Assembly (NCBI RefSeq): GCF_900129485.1
Contig: NZ_FQVW01000004.1
Span: forward strand, 5,082-69,081
DNA: 64,000 nt
Source: Ornithinibacillus halophilus
GTDB taxonomy: Bacteria > Bacillota > Bacilli > Bacillales > Amphibacillaceae
Reading direction: 5' to 3'
This document shows, one piece after another, positions 46,640 through 57,500 of this stretch. A model generated the notes under the pieces. It was given only the letters and a program-made list of their open reading frames with translations, had not been told where the DNA came from and did not search any database. Every line of letters starts with the position of its first letter. Positions within the stretch are counted from its first letter, which is position 1. Position numbers and translations under genes: made by a program.

Positions 46640-46675
46640 CACAGAACTCACTTTCTAATAAAAGTGAGTTCTGTG
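46640..46675 (-). terminator. 15-bp inverted repeat between two Bpr-like genes
   Basis: CACAGAACTCACTTT (46,640-46,654) and AAAGTGAGTTCTGTG (46,661-46,675) form a perfect stem right after the 1,539-residue protease gene. Minus-strand downstream is TATTATAAAAG, not a clean T-run, so partial termination or read-through into the next protease gene is possible. Confidence 0.6.
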
Positions 46676-46686
46676 ATGTCAAAGAT

Positions 46687-49600
46687 TTATGGTAATAATT
46701 GTTCTAAAGAATCAGCAACAGTTGAACTCACTGCTCCTGTTCCACCAAAGATTGTTAATCTTAAAGTATGATTTTCGGTGATAAAGTCTGCAACACCCTC
46801 TGGTAAATCGGTACTTACTAGCACAATTGTACTGTCATTTTTCGCTGCAAGTACTGCACCAGCCAAGGCATCGGCATAATGTTTCCCTGTAGCCACATAG
46901 AGGTGATTATTGTCTACCCCAAAATGTTCATTTACTACTAGGTTCGTTTCATACCGATTGGTTCCTCGTAGTCTTTCCACATCAGGCAATTCAGCCACAA
47001 CTTCGTCTGTCACTACTTCATAACCTCCGACTACATACGTTTCACTTACACCAAGAGTGTCAACTGCATCAGCCGTAGCATCTGGTAAACTATCAGGACG
47101 TGTTAGTAAAATTGGCATCCCTGCAACTGCTGCGTGACTTGCAACAGATAAAGCATCCGGAAAATCACGGCCATTCGTTACTACTACTTTATCACTTCCT
47201 TCTGGAGCTACTTCATCAGCAATACGTGCTGCTGTTTCAAAGCGAGTTTCCCCAGCAATACGACGCACGTTTAATCCTTCACCTTCAAGTTCCATTTCAA
47301 CATGTTCATTAATTGCACCTGTCCCTCCAAGGATGACTACTTTCGTTGCCCCTAGGCGTTCAATTTCTTCTAGCGTTGCAGGATATAGTTCATCACTTCG
47401 GGTTAATAGAATTGGTGCATTTAATGAATGAGCAAGTGGTACACCTGCTAATGCATCCGCAAATTCCGTTCCACGCGCTAATACAACTGTATCTGAAGAA
47501 TCCCAGCCTTCTTTACTAATTTCAACGGCTGTTTCATATCTTAACTCTCCAGAAAGCCTTTCTAGCTTTTCACCAACAAATGTAACAAGAACCGAATCAG
47601 ATTCTTTCACAGGCTTGCCATTGTATAGTGAAACAGCTTTCAAGTTGTTTTCACCCTCTGTTAAATCAACAGAAACAGAGAACTTCCCTTCTTTATTTAC
47701 ATTTGCTGTACCTGCTACTTCCCCATTATTCAATACTTGTATTGTTGTAAAGGATGAAGCAGTACCTTGTAAACTAAGTGTTTGTTTACTTGTTTCTAAA
47801 CCTGATTCTGGTGATGTAATTACTGGTGTATCAATATCAGGAATTGCTTCTTGTTCCCCATAATCCACAACAGCACGGATCATGTAATTTCCATAGCTTT
47901 GGTCAGATTGATACCATTCTCCACCAAAGTAATCCCAGCTTCTGCCTGTCCAATTCTCGCTGTCACCATCTGCTACAAAACTAGGAACATATGGGTAGTC
48001 ATCAGTTTGTTGATAAAGAATGTAGAAATCGCCTTCTACCACAATACCATGCTCAGATAAATCAACCTCTGTCCATTGATACAAATCACGTACAGCAGTT
48101 GCATCAATAGGTCCAGCTATTTTATTACCTGGCTTTCCATCTTCTCCAGTTGCATCATAAACAGAAATACGAATATCTTCTCCTCCTGGTACAGGAACAT
48201 GACCTGCCCAGAATTGTAATTTTGCACCTGTAAGCATTGCTGCGTCTTGTCCTTCTTCTAATGACATTCTAACAGCAAAACCACTATCTTCTTTACCCCA
48301 GACAATGTTTTTATCCCAGTCACCATTATCATAATAAATCTCAGAAGCCTCCGTACTATTAAAAGCACCTAGATGAATATTAAGATTAATAGGTTCTCCC
48401 TCTACTACGGTAATTTCTTCCGTTAATGCATAATACCCGTCCGCATAAACCTTCAATGTATAGGTTCCAGCTAATGCCTCAAGGCTATAGTTACCTTTTA
48501 CATCAGATTTCACCGGTGTTACATTGTCATCTTCTAACAAGAAAACTTGCGCATTTTCTATAGCAGCACCATCTGAATTTTCAATTTGACCAGAAATGGT
48601 TTGTTTCGGTAGCGACGTTAACTCAATTTCAGGTTGAACTACTCCGTTTTCTGTAAGAGTAACTGTTTCTGTATGGGATTCATATCCATACGCCACTACT
48701 TCTAACGTATATTCACCTGGTTCATGATTAATTACAAATTCACCATTTTGTGGGTTAGTTTTTGTTTCCCATCCTGTTTCGACAACTTTAACTGTTGCTT
48801 CTACTGGAAGTGACTCATTGTACATTGGTACTACTTCAGCCACTTCTACTTCTGTTGCTGAAGGATACGATTTATTATCCTTTTCAGCAAATGGTTGTGT
48901 TAATTCACCAGTAGGTGCTTCATCAGTTGATGCCGTACTGTTATTGACTAATTGTACGTCATCAATATACCAGCCTGGGAATTCGTTATCTAAGCTCGTT
49001 AAGTTAAAGGCAACAAGAATCTTTTGGCCAGCATAATCCGATAGACTAATACCTACTTCATGCCAATTTTCGTTGTCCTCTGTATTACTAAATACTTGTT
49101 CCCATGTTTGTCCATTATCCGTTGATACATAGACAATCCCTTTATCCCATCCAAACCAACTCAAGCTATACCACTGGTTAAAGCGTAATTGAGTTCCTTC
49201 TTCTGGAATAACAGGTGGCATCACCAATGTCATGTTGGAATTCATGCTATATTGACCGCGAAGGTTTGTTCCCATTACTTTGTCACCTGATGCAGCTCCC
49301 TCAGGGCCATATTCTGGAACACCCCATTCCCAAGAATTAAAGGTTCCAAATGAAAACCAGCCATCTGGATACGATTCAAAGTCTTCTACATATCCATCTG
49401 TAACAGCTTCTTTAATTTCCACTTCATAATGGTCACTAACGAAAGATTCACCACTGAATTCTTCAATTTCCCACCAATATTCTAGCAACTCACCAAAGAT
49501 ATGCTCTGGTGGTAAGTAGACTTCATACGTTCCATCTAAGTGATCACCTTCTGTGCGGTACGTATCATAGGTTACGTGTTCCCCGTCATCATATTCGATA

Positions 49601-51306
49601 TGTAATGTTACTTTATTTACACTTAGATTATCCATTGCTCTTATCGTGAAATGAGCTTCTTCTCCAATGAATACTACTTCACGTGGTTCATGTTCAAATG
49701 TCGGTGGTATTTCATCTCCACCAGGAGCAACGACTTGGCCACTGATTGTTGCAATGCCTTGTTCTACCGCATTAACAGCAGCATTTGCATCTAATAATCC
49801 ATAACCAAATGCATTGTTAGGTGTTTCAGTATACTCTTCATTTGTTTTTGGTACTGCAGTTAATTTTAATATATTATCAATTTCATCTACAGTTAATAAC
49901 GGGTCTGCCTCTAGCATCAATAATGCTGTTGCAGCAACTGCAGGCGCTGCCATAGAAGTACCGTTATAGCTGTCGTAATCGAACGTATCCCAAGTTTCAC
50001 CAGGAATGGATGAACGAACGTTTACCCCTGGCGCTGCAATATCAGGCTTCATCTCCCCTGATTCTGTTGGTCCTTTTAATGAAAAACTAGCAAGGTCATC
50101 GTTTTCATCTGTTGCCCCAACACCTATGGATTCTGGATAGTTACCTGGTGCGGATGCAGTTCCTGGACCTGCTCCTGGGTTAAATAATCCTGCATTCCCA
50201 ATAGAGAATACCGGAACAATCTCTGCAGCACGCCATGCTTGTACCATTGGACGGAACCAATCATTGTTAATTGGATTTCCTCCCCATGAGTTATTGATAA
50301 CATCTGGTGCCATCTCTGGATGTGGCACACCATTCTCATCAAGTGGTGCTAACATCCACTGAGCTGCCTCGATGATATCAGAATCATAAGCAGTATCATG
50401 TGCAAACGCTCTAGCAGCAATCCATTTTGCACCTGGTGCTACACCAATCTTATTTGTTCCATCCGCTTCCTGCCCAACCATCGTTCCCATTGTATGGGTT
50501 CCGTGGCCATCAGAATCAACTGGTGAACCAATATTACTTGCAGCATCATACCAGTTAAATTCATGGGACAAATTATCAGGGTCACCTGGATTGTATCCTC
50601 GGTATTTTTCTAGTAATGCTGGATGGTTTACATCTACTCCACTATCGATATTCCCAACTACTGTACCTTCTCCTGTTATTCCTCTATCCCAAACCTCTGG
50701 TGCACCAATTCTATCAACATGCCATTCGATGTCATCATCAGAATTAGTGTCTGCTACTAGAATGGATTCATCATCCACATCGATTGGGGTAAGTTGTTGC
50801 TTTCCATCCATTACAATGGATTTTACTTCTGGTAATTTAGCAATCTCTTCTACAGATGCTTTATTACCTTTAACAGCAAATCCATTCACAATAAAATAAT
50901 TTTGAAATTCTTTAACTTTACCAGACTTTTTCTCCTTAGTTAAAAAATTGGATATATTTTTTTGTGATTTCTTGGCATTTTCTTGTAAGGTAGATACTAT
51001 TGCTTGACGTTTAGAAAGTTTTGCTTCATCCTTGGATAGATTTAATTGATTAGCTTCTTTCTCAGCTTGCAAAGCAACTTTTTCAGAATCTACTTGATCA
51101 TGTAACAATACTAGATACTGTACATATTTCTCTTCATTAAATTGTTCCAAAAGCTCTGCTTGTATTTTATTCTGGCTTGTCCCTTGTACATTAGGATCGA
51201 TTGATTTTGGTTGTGCTAATGTACCAAAAGGGGCAAACAGTCCAATAATCATCACTATGATGAGCATAAGTGACAAATTCCGGTTAAACTTATAGTTTCT
51301 CCTCAT
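46687..51306 (-). CDS. Secreted bacillopeptidase F-like S8 protease, 1,539 residues, with CWB2 repeats
   Basis: Signal peptide ~1-32 (LSLMLIIVMIIGLFAPF core), I9-type propeptide, subtilisin domain with D221 (NIDSGVDVNH), H268 (GHGTHTMGT) and S451 (NGTSMAAPAV). After it come an immune-inhibitor-A/MAM-like jelly-roll (VEDFESYPDGW to PGWYIDDVQLV), as in B. subtilis Bpr, two carboxypeptidase-regulatory-like domains (SGQIENSDGAAIENAQVFL), a second jelly-roll (YYDNGDWDKNIVWG) and an Ig-like domain. Residues ~1248-1539 are three CWB2 repeats. It would act outside the cell, attached to the wall. ATG start after ATAGGAGTG. Closest relative in the window is the next gene downstream. Confidence 0.92.
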   Translation of the reverse strand: MRRNYKFNRNLSLMLIIVMIIGLFAPFGTLAQPKSIDPNVQGTSQNKIQAELLEQFNEEKYVQYLVLLHDQVDSEKVALQAEKEANQLNLSKDEAKLSKRQAIVSTLQENAKKSQKNISNFLTKEKKSGKVKEFQNYFIVNGFAVKGNKASVEEIAKLPEVKSIVMDGKQQLTPIDVDDESILVADTNSDDDIEWHVDRIGAPEVWDRGITGEGTVVGNIDSGVDVNHPALLEKYRGYNPGDPDNLSHEFNWYDAASNIGSPVDSDGHGTHTMGTMVGQEADGTNKIGVAPGAKWIAARAFAHDTAYDSDIIEAAQWMLAPLDENGVPHPEMAPDVINNSWGGNPINNDWFRPMVQAWRAAEIVPVFSIGNAGLFNPGAGPGTASAPGNYPESIGVGATDENDDLASFSLKGPTESGEMKPDIAAPGVNVRSSIPGETWDTFDYDSYNGTSMAAPAVAATALLMLEADPLLTVDEIDNILKLTAVPKTNEEYTETPNNAFGYGLLDANAAVNAVEQGIATISGQVVAPGGDEIPPTFEHEPREVVFIGEEAHFTIRAMDNLSVNKVTLHIEYDDGEHVTYDTYRTEGDHLDGTYEVYLPPEHIFGELLEYWWEIEEFSGESFVSDHYEVEIKEAVTDGYVEDFESYPDGWFSFGTFNSWEWGVPEYGPEGAASGDKVMGTNLRGQYSMNSNMTLVMPPVIPEEGTQLRFNQWYSLSWFGWDKGIVYVSTDNGQTWEQVFSNTEDNENWHEVGISLSDYAGQKILVAFNLTSLDNEFPGWYIDDVQLVNNSTASTDEAPTGELTQPFAEKDNKSYPSATEVEVAEVVPMYNESLPVEATVKVVETGWETKTNPQNGEFVINHEPGEYTLEVVAYGYESHTETVTLTENGVVQPEIELTSLPKQTISGQIENSDGAAIENAQVFLLEDDNVTPVKSDVKGNYSLEALAGTYTLKVYADGYYALTEEITVVEGEPINLNIHLGAFNSTEASEIYYDNGDWDKNIVWGKEDSGFAVRMSLEEGQDAAMLTGAKLQFWAGHVPVPGGEDIRISVYDATGEDGKPGNKIAGPIDATAVRDLYQWTEVDLSEHGIVVEGDFYILYQQTDDYPYVPSFVADGDSENWTGRSWDYFGGEWYQSDQSYGNYMIRAVVDYGEQEAIPDIDTPVITSPESGLETSKQTLSLQGTASSFTTIQVLNNGEVAGTANVNKEGKFSVSVDLTEGENNLKAVSLYNGKPVKESDSVLVTFVGEKLERLSGELRYETAVEISKEGWDSSDTVVLARGTEFADALAGVPLAHSLNAPILLTRSDELYPATLEEIERLGATKVVILGGTGAINEHVEMELEGEGLNVRRIAGETRFETAARIADEVAPEGSDKVVVTNGRDFPDALSVASHAAVAGMPILLTRPDSLPDATADAVDTLGVSETYVVGGYEVVTDEVVAELPDVERLRGTNRYETNLVVNEHFGVDNNHLYVATGKHYADALAGAVLAAKNDSTIVLVSTDLPEGVADFITENHTLRLTIFGGTGAVSSTVADSLEQLLP

Positions 51307-51523
51307 CTTAACACTCCTATTTTAATAGTTGGTTTGTTTTAGAATTAAAATATTCACCTCTTTCTTTTTAGACTAGCTATTGGTTGTCGATTCTTGGGTT
51401 ACAGTTATTATTATAGTTTAAATTTTCATAGAAATGTGCATGTTAACTATCATTTTATTTTAATTTTCAAAAATTAAAGATAAGGTCCTAGTAGCTAATG
51501 CCTATGCTTTACAAAAAGAAAAA

Positions 51524-51558
51524 CCGAACTAATTCATCTCATTCAAGAATTAGTTCGG
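51524..51558 (-). terminator. Terminator of the giant protease gene
   Basis: Minus strand CCGAACTAATTC (51,558-51,547) pairs with GAATTAGTTCGG (51,535-51,524), then TTTTTCTTTTTG. About 40 nt past the stop. Stem bases nearly match the terminator at 12,779. Confidence 0.9.
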
Positions 51559-51598
51559 CTCTCTATTAAACTAACAATCTGTTAATCTTTTCTTAACA

Positions 51599-54500
51599 TT
51601 ATGGTAATAACATCTCTAGACCATCTACTACTTCGGAACTGATCGCACCTTCTCCACCGAAAACAGTTAATCGGTAGGTGTCGTTATTTTCAATGAATGC
51701 AGCTACGTCTTCAGGAATATTTGTACTTACTAAAACAATTGTACTATCATTCTTTGCAGCTAATACAGCACCTGTTAAAGCATCTGCATATTGTTTTCCG
51801 GTTGCAACATATAAATGGTTGTTATCGACTCCAAAATAATCATTTACTACTATGTTAGTTTCATAACGATTCGTTCCACGGAGTCTTTCTACTGCTGGTA
51901 GTTGTGCCGCTACTTCCTCTGTTACTACTTCATAGCCACCAACAATAATTGTTTCCGTTACACCAAGCGTTTCTACAACACTTGCTGTTTCCTCAGGTAA
52001 ACTATCAGGTCTAGTTAACAGAATTGGCATACCAGCCTTCGCTGCATGTGTTGCTGCAGATAGTGCATCAGGGAAGTCTCTGCCATTTGCAACAATTGCT
52101 TGCTCAATTCCATCTGGCGCTACTTCTTCTGCTATTAACGCTGCTGTTGCATAGCGATTTTCTCCAGCGATGCGACGAATATTCAATCCTTCTGCTTCAA
52201 GCTCTGCTTCTACATCTTCATTAATCGCACCTGTTCCTCCAAGAATCACTACTTTACTAGCACCTAAGCGATGAATTTCGTCTAAGGTTGCAGAATATAA
52301 CTCATCACTTCGAGTTAATAGAATTGGAGCATCTAGCTTGAATGCGAGTGGTACTCCAGCTAGAGCATCAGCAAATTCCGTTCCACGAGCAAGAACAACC
52401 GTTTCTGCGGTATCAAAGCCTTCTCTACTAATTTCTACAGCTGTTTCGTAGCGCAATTCGCCAGATAAACGTTCGATTTGCTCAGAAGAAACAAATAATT
52501 TACCTGGTGTTTCTACTTTAGTCGTATTGCCAGCAATATCAGTTAAAGAAACTTCAATAATCGCACCATTTATCTCGAGATTTGTAGGTACTACCCATGT
52601 AGCAGCATATACACCTGGCTCAATTTCTTCCATCACATTATCACTACTTGATTGTGGTGTGTTTTGACCAGGTAATTTTATACTGTAGGTAGCATCACCA
52701 TTTTCAGCATCGCTAACTAAACGGATTTCAACTTCCTCACCTGGAACCAAGTACATATCTTCCTGTGGGCTAACCTCTGTAATCTCAGGTCCACCAAGAC
52801 TTAGAGTTACAGTTCTTTCAATTGTAGTGACATTTCCTACTAGATCCATTGCTGTAATTGTTACAATGTTTGTACCTTCTTCTAAAATAACTCTTGTATC
52901 AAAGGAACCATCTTCTAATACAGATACAAGCTCATCATTAACGAATACCTCATGTAAATTATCATCAGCAACAGTACCAGTTACATCAACAACTTCCTTA
53001 TTAGTTATTAAATGGTCACTTGGAGAAGTCAATTCTAATTCAGGCGCATGTTTATCCACAATTACATGAACTGTATTTTCTTGTGTTACTGTTCCAGCGA
53101 AATTACTTGATGCTAAAACTAAATCATATTCGCCATGATCAAGATTCGTAATTTCAGCTGTAAATGTACCATCATGATTCGGTACTATTTCAGCTAGCAC
53201 TTCATCCCCATGACTGATAGTTACCGTGCTACGATATTCACCAGTACCGGATAATACAATATCACCACTTGTCAGAATATCTTCTTCATTTTCCCATTCA
53301 GGAACTTGTGGTAAATCTTGCTTAGCATCTCTCGCCCAACCTACTGCATTTAAGAACAATTGCTTTCCTTGTTCTGTCCATCCTTGGTTTGGACCAATCA
53401 TATTGTTGACAGCAAAGGAAGATAATAGTAAGTGCATATGGTTTTCACCACGGAAATCATATGCTATGGTATCTCCTTTATTTTCTCCATCGACAACAAG
53501 GCTCGCCAATGTTATACCTTCATAATTTTCAAAAGCAGCATATGGACTTGTTTCACTGTGAATCTTAATACTTTCTTCAGTTAGACCGTTAAAAATCTCA
53601 TGTTCACTTTGAGTTTCAATGTAAACCGCACCTTCATTATAGCCTTGCTCCGTTCGGTTCGGTTGTCCAAACACCTCTTCTAATAAAGGTATGGAACCAT
53701 CGACACCCCAAGTATCAACAAATATTAAGCTCGTTTCATATTCATCAGCTTCATTAATCAATTGATTTAACTGTTCCTCTGATGCATCTTTGGAGTTTAC
53801 AATAATTAATGAATAGTTGTAAACATCGTCTACAATATTCCAATCACGATTCTGCGCTGCATAATCATGATCTGCTAAGAAGGAGACGAGGTTATCCTTA
53901 ATATCACCTAATACAGCAATATTAAATTCACTCAATGTGTAATCACGCTCTACTGATTGCCCTACTTCAAGAGTAACTGTATCCGTAATAGTTTGATAAC
54001 CATTTGCTTCTACTGTCAATTCATAGTCACCATCTAATAGTTCATCAAATTGATAGTATCCTTCTGCATTAGTTACCTTAACTTCTTCAAAGTCACCACC
54101 AATTTCATTTAAAGTGACCGTAACTTCCTCAAGACCTTCACCATCGACATCGGTAACAGTTCCAGATAGTGAAGCTCTATCCGTTCTCTGTAATTCGAAG
54201 TCTAGCTCTACAACATGTCCTAACTCTTCAATTTCAATTGACTCAGACTGTGGTACATATCCTTTAGCTTGAACGGTTACTTCATGTTCACCAATACCTA
54301 CCCCTAAACGATACTCACCATTACTATTAGTTTGTGTAGATAAGTTTTCTTCAGGAATAGAAATGGTTGCTCCTGAAATTGGATTGTTATCCTCATCAAC
54401 TACCGTTCCAGATACCTCACCAAGACTTGCAGATAATGCCCAATCGATTGCATTGATGTAAATTCGTTTCGTGTCTTCATTCCATCGGTCTTCCGGATGA

Positions 54501-57500
54501 CCATAAGAACCAATATGCAAGCTTCCTAATAATACATGGACACTGCTGGAAGTTCTAAAGTCGTATGCCAATCCGGCACCAAGCCTTCCTAATTCATCAT
54601 GGCTAATATCAGCAATTGTTGTACCGCTATAATTTTCAAAGGCATAATACTGTTGGTTACTTCCTTCGCGTGCAAGAATTCGAATCTCTTCTCCAACTTC
54701 AAAGCCTTCAAAAATTGGATGATTTTCTAGAACCGTATAATTAATAAAGTCTGGTTCAAAGTCACTAATATCTGATTCTGGGTCACCATAAAAGTCAGAT
54801 AAATAGCGAATCGTACCATTATTAAATTGGCCTGGGAAAATCATACTTACATTATATTCATCTGCCAACTCAACAAACTCTTTAAACTTCGCTTCTGGAG
54901 TACTAGAGGTATGACGATCATTAAAGATAATTAACGCATATTCCTCCATTTCCTCCATCAACTGGTCAATATCAGAATTTAACCAGAAATCCACTTCATA
55001 ACCTTGTTCTTCAAGGAATGGAATTGCTCTTGACTGATTATACGATGTTGTCATAAACGCAATTTTTTCTGATATCGTTAAAGCGAAATCGACAACAGTT
55101 TCTTCTCCATTATTGACCGTTTCATTTACTACAACTGGGGTGTACCCATTTGCAGTTACACGTACTTGGTAAGTTCCTGTTGGTGCTTGGAACTCATAAT
55201 TACCATCTTCATCTGTTTGTGTTTGTATTGGAGTACCAACCAACTGAACAGTTGCCCCTTCAACACCTTCTCCCGTATCTACTGCTGTCACACTTCCTTT
55301 TAAGATACCAGCATCTTCCGATTGAAGCACAAACGACTCTTCAACAACTTGACCACGCTCTACTTCCACTTCAAAGCTTTCAGTAGTATGGCCAAACGCT
55401 TCAATTGTTAGGGTGTACGTTCCATCATCCAGACCAATGAAAAAGCTTCCATCTTGTTCTGTATCTAACGTATAGCCTGTTTCTTCAACCGTAACAGTTG
55501 AGAATACCTCACGTTCAAAGTTATTTTTAACCGTTCCACGAACTTCACCAACTAAAGGCTCATCATTTTCTAATGCAAATGTGATTGCATTATTAATAAT
55601 TCGCTCCCGATCCTTGTCGAAGTACTGGTCATCTGAAAAGCCATGACCAAATGTCATAGTTGATAATAATACTTCTACACTATTCATCGTACGACCGCCA
55701 TAAGCTACGAATGAACCTAATTCACCTTGACTTTCATTGGCAATCGTTGCAATTGTTGTTCCTGTATACCCTTCAAAGCCATAGTAATAATAACTATCAA
55801 ATAGTAGTTGATTATTTTCATCAAATGTCACACCATCAAGAATCGGATGATCTTGAACTTTGGTTGCTGTCATTTCACGATTTGATGTAGAATTTGTTCC
55901 TCTATTTTCTACTTCTGGATCCCCAAAGTAATCGATTAAGAAGCGAATGCCACCTCTAGGACCATTACTACCTGTCCAAATAACCGGTGTTTCCGTACGA
56001 TCCAGTTCTTTAGTGAATGCGATAAATTCGTCTTCTTCTGGTATTAGACTGTTATCGTAATCAGAATTCACAAACACTAAATCCATTTCTTCGATTTTAT
56101 CAAGATCCGTGAAGAAGATATCTTCCACAATGTAATTTCTAGATGTTAAATAGTCTTTTACTGACAAGTATCTTGATGGATCTGTATCCACAACTACTCC
56201 AACTTTTGGAGAAGGCTTCATTGTACGTTCAAATGTTGTTGCTTCATTTTCCTGGACTTCAATATCAAATTCCTGCACAACATAACCATCTGCATTGACT
56301 AATAACGTGTAAGTACCAGGAAGAAGATTTTCTACCACGAATTCTCCACTTACGTCAGTCACTTCTGAACGAGGTTGACCTATTACATCAACTTGCGCTC
56401 CTTCAATTCCTTCCAACGTATTTTCGTCAATAAATGTTCCCTCAATTGATCCGACACTCTCATCAACAACCATTTCAATTGATAATTCTTCCATATTTTC
56501 ATCAATAGTTATTGTTTGAGTGTAAGTCTGATATCCAAAAGAGTTAACCTCTAACTCATATTCACCATCAAGGCTTCCAATAGAGAAGTTCCCTGTTTCT
56601 GGATTCGTACTTGTTTCTTGGTCAACTTCTCCCCTTAAATTTAATTGCGCATCCAATGGATTTCCGTCTTGATCTGTTACGATTCCTTCAACAGAATTGT
56701 ACTCAATATATGCAGCCCATAGGATTGCATTAATGAACATCTCATTCCCTTTGTCCGTATAATCCCTAGTATCATGAGTGAAGGATGTCCCATGACCACT
56801 CATTAGAAGTTCCATACTTCCTGCTGTTCTTGGTTTGAATGCAACACCAGCTCCATGTGTTGATTCATTACCACCATGGGTTACATCGGCAATAGTTATA
56901 CCAGAGTACCCTTCAAACGAACCTACACTACTTGCGGAAGGGATCATTATTTCTACAAATTCTCCAGCTTCAGCATCACCAAAAATCGGATTTTCCTCAT
57001 GAATGAGATAACCTGCTGGATTACTAGTATCTCGATGTGTTGAACGTGACTCTGGGTCTTGGAAATTCTCCACAAGATGGTTAATTCCAGAACCAGACCA
57101 GTACGTATCACCATAGATGATACTTACTTCATGCTCATCTGCGACTGCAAGAAACTCCTCAAATAGTTCTTTTGATGTACTATAGGAAGATTGTTCATTA
57201 AAGAAAACAACATCCAAATTCGGAAGTTCTTCAATAACATCTCTCAAGTCAAAATCTCTAGTTCGAATACCAACTTCACTTAATACATCCCCTATAGAAC
57301 CAAAACTATAGTCACCAAGTGTTGCCACTGCCGGTGCAGGATAAAGTTCCACATTTAGTGAAACTGGTTCTGTCCCAACTTGTACGGTCTCAATAAATGT
57401 TACAAAACCATTGTTAGAGATTTCAATGGTATACGTATCTTCATTTAGGCCAGTTATTTCAAAGCTACCATTGACATTACTGGAGGTTTCTTCCAGCAAT

